Source: Protopterus annectens (lineage: Eukaryota > Chordata > Ceratodontiformes > Protopteridae). Taken from it: DNA of 64,000 nucleotides. The number at the start of each line of letters is the position of its first letter. The stretch's first letter is position 1. Below, piece by piece: positions 32,458 to 42,192 of the stretch. The notes below the pieces were generated by a model. It did no database searches, was not told where the DNA came from, and saw nothing but the letters and a program-made list of their open reading frames with translations. The stretch is from the NCBI RefSeq assembly GCF_019279795.1, contig NC_056745.1, forward strand, positions 509,207,716 to 509,271,715, in the 5' to 3' direction. A program made the position numbers and the translations under genes.

Positions 32458-34390
32458 TTAGGTAATTAGCCAGGCTGCTAGGTCCAGTGTTTGAAGCTGA
32501 GGGTCCAGAATCTGGTTCTCCTGCTGAGAAAACAGGGTAGGAGTCTGAGGTAGGTGCCATGGGGCTAAAAGTGACACACTGTGCAAGAGGGGGTACCAGT
32601 GTTGGCGAGGCCAGTCTGGTGCAATCAAAATCGTCCTTGGTTTGTCCTCTTTGATCTTTAGTAGTACTTTGGAGAGCAGAGAAAGACGGGGAAAGGCATA
32701 AACTGATAGGTTTTTCCAGCTGAAGGACAGAGCATCCACTTTCCAAGCTTGTTTGTGAGGAGTCCTTGTCCAAAATTTGTCCAAATGATAGTTCTAGGGG
32801 GAGGCAAACAGGTCTATATCTGGACTCCCCCATTTGTTTTTCAACATGTTGAAAATCCTTTGTTCCAGTTTCCACTCGTGTGGGTCCATGAGGTTTCTGT
32901 TTAGTCCATCTGCCAGTGTATTTAGTTTTCCTGGCAGGAACTGAGCTTGTAGATGCACTTGGTAGCTCAAGGCTGTGTTCCACAAAGCCATGGCTAGTCT
33001 GCAGAGGGGGCAAGAATGGGTACCCCCCCCCCTGCTTGTTTATGCACCACACAACAGTGGTGGTGTCCATCTTTACCATTAATTGTCCTGGAAGAAGGTG
33101 GTCCCTGAAGGCTGTCAGAGCATTCTGTACAGCTAATATTTCTTTTTGATTGATATGCAGGTGCATTTGACTTGGGTTCCATTTGCCCTGAATGCACTTC
33201 CCTGCCAGGTGAGCCCCCTTCCCTCATGCATAGTCTGATGCGTCTGTTAGGGTTTGGGCGGCAGGGGGTAGAGTGAATGGCAGTCCCTTGTTTTGGTGGC
33301 AGGCCTCTGCCCACCAAAGGAACTCTAGGCGTACGCAAGGTATGATGGGAATCATTGCTTCTAGATCCTGAGAATGTTGACAACCATAGGCTTTTTAGAT
33401 ACCACTGTAGTTCTCTCATATGCAGTCTTGCATATGGAATTAGAAGAATGCAAGAGGCCATGAAACTCAAGGCTTGTAGCATTTGCTTTGCAGATAGCAA
33501 GGCTTTTGTGGGCACTTGTTTGAAGTAGGTTGTCAAATGAATTTGTTTCTCTGGCGTGAGGAAAGACATCTGGGAAGTTGTATTCAAGCTTGCTTCCAGG
33601 AATATAATTTGTTGACAGGGTACCAGGTGGGATTTCTTTTCGTTTATGGTGTACCCCAGACAAGTTAGCACCCTTTGTACAAAGGCCGGATGATTCAAAA
33701 GTATGTCCTGGCTTTCTGCCTGAATTAGACAACCATCCAGGTATGGGTATATCTGAATATTTCTTTGCCTGCAAAATGCAATGACTGGAGCTAGGCACTT
33801 TGTAAATACCCTGGGCGCAGTAGATAAGCCAAAGGGCAGTGCAGAGAACTGATAGTGCGTGTAGCCTGCTTTGAAGCATAGGTATCTTCTGCAAGATTCC
33901 CTGATTGGGATGTGCAAGTATGCTTCCTTTAATCTTGTGTTGCCAACCAGGCATCTTTGCCTAGCATAGGAAGCAACTTGTGAGGAGTCAGCGTCTTGAA
34001 TTTTGGAATCACCAAAAAGGTGTTTAGAGTACACAGGTCCAGGATAGGATGCCATGAATTGTCTTTTCTGGGTACCAGGAAATGTCTCGAGTAGAAGCCT
34101 TGTCTCTTTTCCTCTTCTGGTATCAAATGAATAGTCCCTACGATTAAGAGAGAGAGTACTTGCTTTTGGGCCCCTGCCCCCTGATTTGGGGGTAGATCTG
34201 GCTAAACGCTTGGTGTTGGTAACATGTGGAAGGGAAATCTGTAACCTTGGGACACTATATTTAAAACCCATTTGTCCTGGGTAATGAGTTCCCAGTTCTT
34301 TGCATGAAGAGCAATCTTTCCCCCCAAAGGGGCAGTCAGTTGAGAAGTGCTTGAAAGTTTTAAAAAGAAGTAATTGAGACAGTTTACCAC
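32458..34390 (-). pseudogene. DIRS C reverse transcriptase-RNase H
   Basis: RT motifs include LFVIPKFKTL, a motif A split by a one-base deletion (near 33940; WLATQD in one frame, LKEAYLHIP in the next), FSALPFGLSTAPRVFTK and IYPYLDGCLIQ. The last is YLDG instead of YLDD (codon 33732-33734), which removes one of the two metal-binding Asp. RNase H has DASD-like and MDTTTVVW segments, and a run of C at 33023-33032 shifts the frame at NKQGG. The linker with APDWPRQHWYPLL is intact at 32640. Confidence 0.88.
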
Positions 34391-36167
34391 AGGGGAGAGT
34401 TTTATTACTCTCAGATTTGGAAGTGGAGGCCCCCCACTGTTTAGTCCTGTGCGTAACCTGATACTGAAGCCTGGGTGCTCTGCTGGATCTGGGCTTGGAA
34501 TGAGAAGGTCTGGAAGTGGCAAGAAAGGACCAATTCTTAGAGGGCCAATGCCTACTAAATCTTGGAGACTGTACTTGTAAAAAATCTTTTAGCAGTTTGC
34601 ATAGATTGAGCTTTTTCCTCCATCTTTTTAAGTACTTCTTCTGCCTTGATGCCAAACAGGTGGTCCTGATTTAAGGGAGCATCCAATAATTTAGCTTTAA
34701 CATGATCTGGCAAGGATTGCTCCTTAAGCCAAGCATGCTTTCTAAGTAGAGACCCAGTTACAGCAGCCCTGCAAGATGCCTCTAGTGAATCAAAACCACA
34801 TTGCAGAGCAGTTTTCCAACTTGTTTAGCAGAATGCATTAAATCCTGTAAATCCTTGTGTTTTCAGCACAATCAGGAATCATTTCCTGTTTAAGCAATCC
34901 AATAATATGCTGCTGATACTTTAACATATGAAACTGGCAGTTTAAGGCCCTAATGGCCAAAGTTGCAGACGTGTATACCTTCTTATCCCATCTATCCAGC
35001 GTCCTGGAGTCTCTATCAGAGGGGGTAGGATTTTTTGCAGTAGTAGCTTTAATGCCCTTGGGTCCCTGTGAAATGGTCTCAGGATCCGCAGTAGGATTTT
35101 GGAAAAGGAACTTGAGAGTCAGGAACCCTGTAATATCTATCAGGTTTTCTGGGAGCAGGAGGAAAAGAGTCGGGGGTCAAGCTAGATTCTGAAAACGCAT
35201 CATCAACAATGTCTAGTACAGGAGGTATGGCTAAAGGTCTGTGCTGGGGCAGGAGTAAGAAATCCCTAAGCCTCTTTTTAGAATCAGAGAAATCCTGACT
35301 TTCTCAATGAAAATGCTCCCTGAGAGTATGGAAGGTTTCACCAAAAGAGAAATCCTCTGGGGGGAAGCAGAGGGAATAGAGTCCTCAGCATCAGAATCCT
35401 CATAGGTAGAGAAGTGTAAATCTTGGTCATCAGAGGAAACAGAAATTTCAGAATCCTGGTCATAAGTATCAAAAGCAAACTCAGTCTTGGGTCTCTTAGA
35501 GGGGAAAGGTTGACTTCCCCTGATTAAAGTAATAAGGTCTTCAGCCATTCTTATCATTTGCTTGTTAGGCATAGAGGCCGGACAATGCGGTCTGGGCATC
35601 AGTTTTATAGGCATGGTTCGAGTTTTAGGCCTTGAAGAAGATGGCATCGGTTTAATATGCAAGTCAGTAGGCCTGAATACACCCTCAGAATCCGGTGCCT
35701 GCACAGCAGCTCCGGACCCATACAAGTTACAGACATCCTCAGGTTCCACAGTTGAAGCATCTTGTGGCATACTGGACTTTGAATGGGTCTTAGGAGAGGC
35801 TTGCGAATCTGAAGTAGCGGGTATCGGGGGCTGCGAAAGCGTCTCACAGAGTACCGGTGAACTGGTAAATGGCTTACGAGAAGCGTAGTCAGCAGCTATG
35901 GACCTAAGCGGCCTTGTCTCTGTCTATCTTTGCACTTTTTTGGAATGCCGGTAGTCGGATGGCTTACCAAAGACGTATCAGGATAACTGAACACCAAAAT
36001 ATTTAGAATCAAAAATATACCGATGGATAGTTCGTGGTTTAAATAAGGCACAAAACTGACAGCGAGGTACATCATGGTCAGGGCCTAGGCAAGGAATACA
36101 GTACAAATGAAAATCTTTGAGGTGTTTGCTTTCCACAAGAAATGCAATTATTTACTTTTACTGACAT
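34391..36167 (-). pseudogene. DIRS C gag
   Basis: It starts at 36167 (MSVKVNNCISCGKQ), with the first CxxC of the zinc head. A frameshift near 36120 follows. The acidic and Pro/Ser-rich middle (YEDSDAEDSIPSASPQ) lies at 35370-35420. Helical RHAWLKEQSL and QVQSPRFSRHWPSKNWSF segments are near 34550-34750. Several frameshifts break it. The order and motifs match the gag of DIRS A, E and F. Confidence 0.75.
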
Positions 36168-36892
36168 CGGTTTAGAGCAAGAAAAGGTTTCCCCAACGGG
36201 GTACTTAGCTTTTAGTGGAAGACTTCGGTTCCGAAACTCGAAAATTAAAATTTCAGCATTCGGCCAACCGGCACTTGCGAACTGCTTCTGCTTCGGGCAC
36301 CGCACGGCAAGAAAGACTAGTGTAATGGCATCAGCTGCATGTTTTATACTCCTGACGACCTGATGTCATGGAAGAAGAGACAGCAACCGACGCAGGACCC
36401 AAGACTTTGTTAATCAAGCCGAGTGAGGGATACTGCAAGTAGATAATACAAATGTGATGACTGCAACAGTGAAACACAAAGAACATCTTCAAATATGCTG
36501 AGGCAGCTGGTTCAAAAGGAGGGAGAGTAAGTTTCTCAAGTACAAAATTAAGATCCCAAGCAGGAGTAGGTGCCCTTCTGGGAGGCTTTAAATTGCTAGC
36601 TTTCCTGAGGAACTGTTTCATCAAGGGAAGAGAGAAAATGGGTTGCTCAAAGGAACAATGAGCAGAAATAGCTGAAGCATGAATCTCGATAGAAGAAAAA
36701 GAAAGTCCACCATTAAGCAAGCATGCCTGATAGTCAAGAATAAGAAGAGAGTAGGCTGAAAAGGGTCTTCCCCTCTAGTCTGCATCCAAGTGGAAAATCT
36801 TTTCCACTTATCTGCGTAAGATTTCCTAGTGCAAGGTCTCCTGGCCTCACGAAGGACCTCAACCACCTGTTGGGAGAGGTTTAAATTATGAG

Positions 36893-38790
36893 TCAGGCTG
36901 GCAAATGCAGAGTCTGAAGATGAGGATGCAGAATCCCCCCCCCCCCTCCTGAACCAAGAGATCTGGTATCAGGGGAAGATGCCACGGCTGAGACTGGGAG
37001 AGACTGCGAAGTAGTGGAGACCAATGTTGCCTGGGCCAGTCTAGAGTTACGATGATGGCCCTTGGTTTTTCGTCCCTTATCTTTAACAGCACTCTGGGAA
37101 GAGGCAGAGGCGGGAATACATAGATCGGGAGCTGTGTCATGGGGAAAGAGAGCATCCACTTCCCAAGCTTTGTCGTGATGATCCCATGTGCAAAAGGTTG
37201 GAAGAAGGTGGTTGGTCGAAGATGAGAAGAAATTCACCTGGGGAGTGTCCCAACGCTGAATGACGCGAAATAAGATGGTCTTTAGTTGCCACTCGTGAGG
37301 ATCCAGGACCTGCCTGCTCAACCAGTCTGCCAAGGTGTTGAGCCTTCCTGGAAGAAACTGAGCTATCAGATGAATGCCCATGGAAGCTGCCATGGACTAT
37401 AGCATCATGCTTTGTCTGCACAGGGTATAAGAGTGAGTCCCTCCCTGCTTGTTGATGTACCACAGGATTGTGGTGTTGTCTGTCCTGACTAGAAGAGTAT
37501 CAGGAAATAGAAGATGCTTGAAATTCATCAAGGCCTGCTGGACTGCCATCAATTCCTTCAGATTTATGTGCAAATGAACCTGTTGACAGTTCTAGGTCCC
37601 CTGAATGCATAATCCCTCTAGACGTGCTACCCAAGTGTAGTCCAAGGCATCTGTGGTGAGAGCCTGGCTGGCAGGAGGTGGACAAAGGCAAGCCTTTGTT
37701 CTGTATACAGGCAGTCGCCCACCAAAGGAACTCAGTCTGCAGGCAGGGGATCAGAGGAAGGTTTTTGAGGTACCATTGTATTTTCCTCATATGCGGTCTG
37801 GCATATGGAATCATCAGAATACATGACGCCATGAATCCCAGGGCTTGCAGGAATTGCCTTGCAGACAGCTGGGTCATGCTTGCCAAATTCTTAAAGTAAT
37901 TCGAAAGATCCATATTGTTTCTCTTGAGAGAGGGATACCATCTGGGCGGTTGTGTTCAGACTCGCTCCCAGGAATACAATCTCCCTGGTGGGTACCAATT
38001 TTGACTTCTTTTCATTGATAGTGTAGCCCAAAGAGGTGAGAAGGTTCTTTACAAAGTCCAAATCCTTTAGAAGTTGCTCTGGAGAGTTTGCCTGAATAAG
38101 ACAATCATCCAAGTAAGGGTAAATCTGAATGTTTCTTTGCCTGCAAAAAGCAATGACTGGAGCCAGGCATTTTGTAAAAACTCTGGGCGCAGTAGATAAG
38201 CCAAAGGACAGTGCAGAGAATTGGAAGTGCCTGTTCCCCACCCTGAAGCAAATAACTGCCTGCAGCTTTCCTCTTATTGGGTTGTGCAGATAAGCTCCTT
38301 TGAGATCCAAAGTCACCACCAGCCAAGAATCCTTGGCCAGCATTGGCAGCAACTCCTGAAGAGTGTGCATTTTGAACTTGGGAATCACCAGAAAAGAGTT
38401 TAGAATGGACAAATCCAGAACAGGGCACCAGGTGCCCCCCTTTTTTTGGAACCAGGAAAAGTCTTGGGTAAAACCCTGGCCTATCTATAGTGCAGGAACT
38501 GGCTCTATTGCTCCCAGGTTCAGCAAAAGAAACTTGTTTTTCTGCTTCTGCCCTTTGAGGTGGGGGATATCTGGGTATCCTTGGTGGACCAGGAAGGTGT
38601 GAAAGGAGAACTTGTAGCCTTGGGACACTATTTTGAGCTCCCATTTGTCGTTGGTGATGGTGTACCACACATCTCCAAAAATGGCTAACCTTCCCCCCAA
38701 AGGAAACCGTGGGCCCGCAGAGGCCGGCAGGGGAAGGCCGGAGTAATTGGGAATGCTTGCTTTGGGAAGTTTGCTTAGAACTCCCCAATT
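36893..38790 (-). pseudogene. DIRS D reverse transcriptase-RNase H
   Basis: The frame 37891-38412 carries SILNSFLVIPKFKMHTL, VVTLDLKGAYLHNPIR (first Asp kept), FSALSFGLSTAPRVFTK and IYPYLDDCLIQANS with intact YLDD, then LGYTINEKKSKLVPTR. RNase H remains are at 37500-37680 and 37250-37460. The linker LPRVLLKIRDEKPRAIIV..WPRQHWSPLL is at 37010-37110. A C-run at 36937-36947 and several indels break the frame. Confidence 0.85.
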
Positions 38791-38799
38791 CTGAAGAGG

Positions 38800-40553
38800 A
38801 AGCCTGGCCAATGCTTAGCCTTTTGAGGGGTGGAAGCCCGTTTCCTAGAAGGCCTGCAAACCCCAGGCCTAGTGAGACCCATTTTTTTTCAGGAAAAAAT
38901 CCAATTCTTAGAAGGGTAATGCCTACTAAAACAAGGAGGCTGAACTTGCAGAAAATTCTTAACAGTTTGCATAGATTTGGCCTTATCCTCCAACTTTTTC
39001 AACACCTCTTCTGCTTTGCTACCAAAAAGATTGCCCTTGTGCAAAGGTACATCCAGTAATTTAGATTTGACATGTTCAGAAAGGGGCTGTTCCATGAGCC
39101 AAGCATGTCTTCTAATAACAGAACTAGTGGCTGCTGCCCTGCAAGAAGCCTCCAAAGTGTCGAAACTACAATGCAGACCATGTTTAGTAACAAGAGTGAC
39201 AGAATTCAATAAATCAAAGAACACCAGCAATTTTACCCTTAATAGCCTCCAAAGTATGCTGCTGATACTTAAGCATATGAAAAAGACAATTAACAGACCT
39301 AATAGCTAGGGTGGAAGAAGTATAAACCTTTTTACCCAATTTATCCAAGGCCCTAGATTTCCTGTCAAAAGGAACAGGATTAGCAACCATGGCTTTAACA
39401 CCCTTATGGCCCTGACAAATAATCTCTGGATCAGCAGTAGGATTCTTGAAAAGGAACGGATGAGAATCAGGAACACTAATACCGGTCAGGCTTTCTGAGA
39501 GCAGGAGGAACAGAATTAGGAGTCAAAGAATTTTCCATGAAAACGTCAACAACTTACTGGAAGGATAGGCAAAGGGCTTATGCTGTGGCAAATCCAGAAA
39601 TTCCCTAATCCGTTTCTTAGACTGAGGGTAGTCCTGACTTTCCCATTTGAAATGCACCTTAAGAGTATTCAGAGTATCTCCAAAAGAAAAATCCTGGAGG
39701 GGAGACAGAAGGGATGGAGTCTTCTGCATTAGAATCCTCAAAACCAGAAAAAAGTTGAGAGTTTCCCTCCCATCAGCAGAAGTGCTGGAAACCTCAAGAG
39801 TCTGAGGCAGACAAAACTTCTGGGGATAATTCCCTAGCTCTCTTAGAAGGAGGTGGCTGAGAGCCCCTGATAAGGGTCAAGAGATCATTAGCCATCTTAA
39901 TCATCTGAGACTGAGGCATTTGAAGGGAGGCCGGTGCCTACTTTGGAGAAGATTTTCGGCTGGAAGGGCTGCTAGAAAGCTGGAGGGACTCAGGAGGCTT
40001 AGCCACCGCACAAGTCTGAATCAAGGTCAGTCTGGATCTGGTCTCCAGGAGGAGAAAAGAGGCCTCAGAAGCCACCTTCTTAGCAGCTCTGGATCCATCA
40101 AAGGCAGCAACTGGTGGAGGATCAGAAGACGAACTGGAAGCCTGCGGCATGGAGGACTCAGAAGAGGTCTCCGCAGATGCCTGTTTTTGAACATCCACGG
40201 ACTGCAGGGGCAATGAAAGTGCCTCACTGACTACCGCTGGGCCGACAACCAACTTAACAGGGACGTCGTCAGTTAATTTGACCCTAAGCCTGTCATGGTC
40301 CTTATCCTTGCAGTTCTTAGCCACATCTGAAGTTGGGAGACCAGAAGATGCCATACCGACGAATTAAGGCCAAACTCTGAAATGCTTGAACAAGATCCTA
40401 GCTCTACGGCGAATGGTATGGGGGTTGAAAGTAGCACAAAGAACGCAATTAGGGATGTCGTGCTCAAGGCCCAAAAGTGGTACAATAGGAGTGAAAATCA
40501 CGGTGCGGAATCTGTTTTCCACAGGTTAGACCGTTATTAACTTTCTCTGACAT
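38800..40553 (-). pseudogene. DIRS D gag
   Basis: The start at 40553 (MSEKVNN) matches the other copies by position. SSVIRRHAWLMEQPLSEHVKSKLLDVPLHKGNLF and FLQVQPPCFSRHYPSKNW are at 38890-39140. The acidic middle is at 39650-39740. The Ser/Ala-rich head region (39938-40354) is open over 138 codons. The first zinc Cys has been replaced (NNGLTCGKQ), and frameshifts are frequent. Confidence 0.75.
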
Positions 40554-40779
40554 TTGTTAAAGAAAAGAGGGTCCCCAATGGGGTACTTATCTGAGAATGT
40601 CTTCAACTAAGTAGTCAGAATACAAAAAGAGGGTACTTGGCCGACCGGCACTCGTGCAAAAAGCTTCTGCTTCGGGCTCTGCGGCAAGAAAGACGGAGGA
40701 AATGGCATTGGCTGCCTTCCTTTGTATCTGGATCAAGATGTAACATTTGAGAAGGCATTAGTTTTAGAGCACAATCAAT

Positions 40780-41061
40780 GTTGTTGTTGTTTGTCTTCCG
40801 GCTTTTAAAGGGTCTCCACAGCAGAACTCTGGTCCGCTAATGACTGGCAGTAGATTTTTACAAAAAGCTGAGGTCCCAGCTCGACGCCCAACCTTCAACG
40901 AAGGCATGCCCATTTACGCACGCATGTCTTTTGAACGTTACCCAACCGCGGGGAGGACATGGAGACTCCACACAGAAGGCACTCCCAAGCCAAGCCGAGA
41001 ATCGAACGGGAGAAACTTTCGCTGTGAGGTAACAACGCTACGCCGTACCACCGAGGCAATC
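40780..41061 (-). mobile_element. tRNA-derived SINE, copy 2
   Basis: Inverted relative to copy 1 and similar along its whole length: head GGTGGTACGGCGTAGC, B-box area CCGTTCGATTC, body CTTCTGTGTGGAGTCT, tail GCCGGAAGACAAACAACAAC. It is flanked by the 10-bp direct repeat CACAATCAAT (40770-40779 and 41062-41071). Removing it joins two halves of a PLE reading frame (VLEHNQYTSDIRGIVK), which confirms the insertion. Confidence 0.9.
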
Positions 41062-41530
41062 CACAATCAATACACCAGTGATATTAGAGGAATTGTTAAA
41101 AGGAAATGAAATATTTTTAGGGTCAACAAAGAAATGTATGACTTGGTAGGACAAGAACCAGTTTTTACTAATAAAACAAGGAAAATTTTTAAATAACTTT
41201 TTGAGGATATAATTCATAACAAGAGGTCTATGAACAAGGGAATTGGTTCATGTGGTAGCTGTAGGCAATGTTCTTCTATCATCAGGTAAAGTATATCCCC
41301 AGAAAATATGCTTCAGAGCAGGGTAGTACTTCAGAAAGGGAATTGTGGTACCAACAGAATAGTCTACTTAGACACCTGTTTTTTTTTTTTATATATAGGA
41401 ATGACCGAGAGCGCAGTGAAAACCTGGATAAATGAACATGTATACAATATTATCACACAAAAAGAAACAAGTAGTCTGTATAAACATTATATTTGTTGTA
41501 ATTTAAGTGATTTACTTTTGGTATTTTAGA
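41062..41530 (+). pseudogene. PLE3/4 C-terminal region with GIY-YIG endonuclease
   Basis: Collinear with 40728-40769 across the SINE. It encodes VNKEMYDLVGQEPVFTNK (about 41120-41175), a Cys segment CGSCRQCSS (about 41255-41280) and the nuclease RIVYLDTC..FLYIGMTESAVKTWINEHVYNI (about 41360-41455). A T-run near 41380-41392 disturbs the linker between the two nuclease motifs. The catalytic-type Arg of the usual KTRINEH is Trp here. Which of the two upstream RT copies it belongs to is not decided. Confidence 0.8.
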
Positions 41531-42120
41531 AATAATTAATATCAATCCTTGAGGTGGTGACTGGAAGAGGTAACTTATGAAAAGGGAACTGGTATGGCAA
41601 CTCAGGCTAAATGCCATGTTCCCTCCAGATTTAAATGAACAAGTGTCACTCAAACCAATTTTATACGAGAATGCAGATGTCTTGTCCATTCATCTTACTC
41701 ATTTGTATGTTAAGGGTTTTTAATGCTGTGGTATAACAGACATAGGAAAGAAAAATATTTTAGGTATTTTATTAGTACATGTTTTATCATGGTATTTACA
41801 CATTGATTTTAGTCATGTCCTTGCCCAAAGAATGGTTCTTTTAAAAAAAAAATGTTTCCATCAATCAATTACCTTAATTGTACTCAACTTTATATAAAAT
41901 TAGTGCTGCTTGCTGGTTTTCATTATCTGTTAAGTCTCTATCACACAGACGAAAGCGATTATTACTGTGTGCATCTGTCAATAAATAGACAATTTTTAAA
42001 CCTTAGAATAAAGTCGAACAGTGTTGTTTTATGTGGATTATTTTTTGTAGGACACTGGTTTTTGGAAGTGATTCTATTGGTAGAATACATTTTAACTGCA
42101 TTATTTAAATTAAGGTTTTT
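41531..42120 (+). other. PLE3/4 3' untranslated region
   Basis: AT-rich, without coding pattern. It lies between the GIY-YIG domain and the terminal hammerhead-like motif. Small open frames here (for example 41852-42136) have no recognisable motif. Confidence 0.5.
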
Positions 42121-42170
42121 CTGTACTATGGTCTGAAGAAGCAGCATATAGCCGTAAAATCGCTCAGCCA
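42121..42170 (+). ncRNA. Hammerhead-like motif at the PLE 3' boundary
   Basis: CTGTACTATGGT precedes CTGAAGA, which fits the hammerhead core CUGANGA. Then come a GCAGCATATAGC segment, an altered GAAA box (AAAA) and TCGCTCAGCC. It is the direct-orientation partner of 25980-26026, so the PLE block is bounded by inverted copies. The damaged GAAA box makes activity unlikely. Confidence 0.5.
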
Positions 42171-42192
42171 AATTCTCTCATTTTTTTACCAG

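Larger units (their letters stand above)
30924..36486 (-). mobile_element. DIRS C: full-length DIRS retrotransposon (family beta)
   Basis: This 5563-bp element has left end AGTACAGTTGTGTACACTTACC, right end GTGAAACACAAAGAACAT and an ICR at 31294-31390. It is inserted in the YR gene of DIRS D, same orientation, without target duplication. Gag, RT-RNase H and YR are recognisable. The RT has lost an active-site Asp and has a frameshift, so the copy cannot transpose on its own. Confidence 0.92.
30246..36900 (-). pseudogene. DIRS D tyrosine recombinase, interrupted by DIRS C
   Basis: The right-hand part (36487-36900) encodes VLREARRPCTRKSYADKWKRFSTW, LSFSSIEIHASAISA and PAWDLNFVLEKLTLPPFEPAASAYLK. 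The left-hand part (30246-30923) continues with FLSWKTAFLFAITSARRVSEL and the later motifs. The two rejoin in frame (YLK|FLSWK) when DIRS C (30924-36486) is removed. Frameshifts near 30700 and 36720 and a run of A near 30450 show it is inactive. Confidence 0.85.
29209..40727 (-). mobile_element. DIRS D: DIRS retrotransposon (family beta), split by CR1-b and DIRS C
   Basis: Its left end AGTACAGTT (29209-29217) is separated from GTGTACACTTAC (29889 onward) by CR1-b. DIRS C sits in its YR gene. Without these two insertions it spans 5285 bp. The right terminal repeat is cut short at about 40727 (after GCTGCCTTCCTTTGTAT), and PLE sequence follows, so a deletion removed the end together with part of PLE4. 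Gag, RT-RNase H and YR are in minus-strand order with frameshifts. Confidence 0.85.
25883..42192 (+). mobile_element. PLE insertion in CR1-a (PLE3/PLE4 composite)
   Basis: This 16.3-kb block lies between the matching CR1-a repeats. It starts with an inverted hammerhead-like motif (25980-26026) and ends with the same motif in direct orientation (42121-42170). Inside, plus-strand PLE coding sequence appears twice up to the RT (PLE3 26150-27715, PLE4 27716-29208) and once for the GIY-YIG end (41063-41530). Such partial tandems, with a truncated copy upstream, are a known habit of Penelope elements. An L2/Rex-like LINE, DIRS D and a SINE have since landed inside. Confidence 0.75.
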
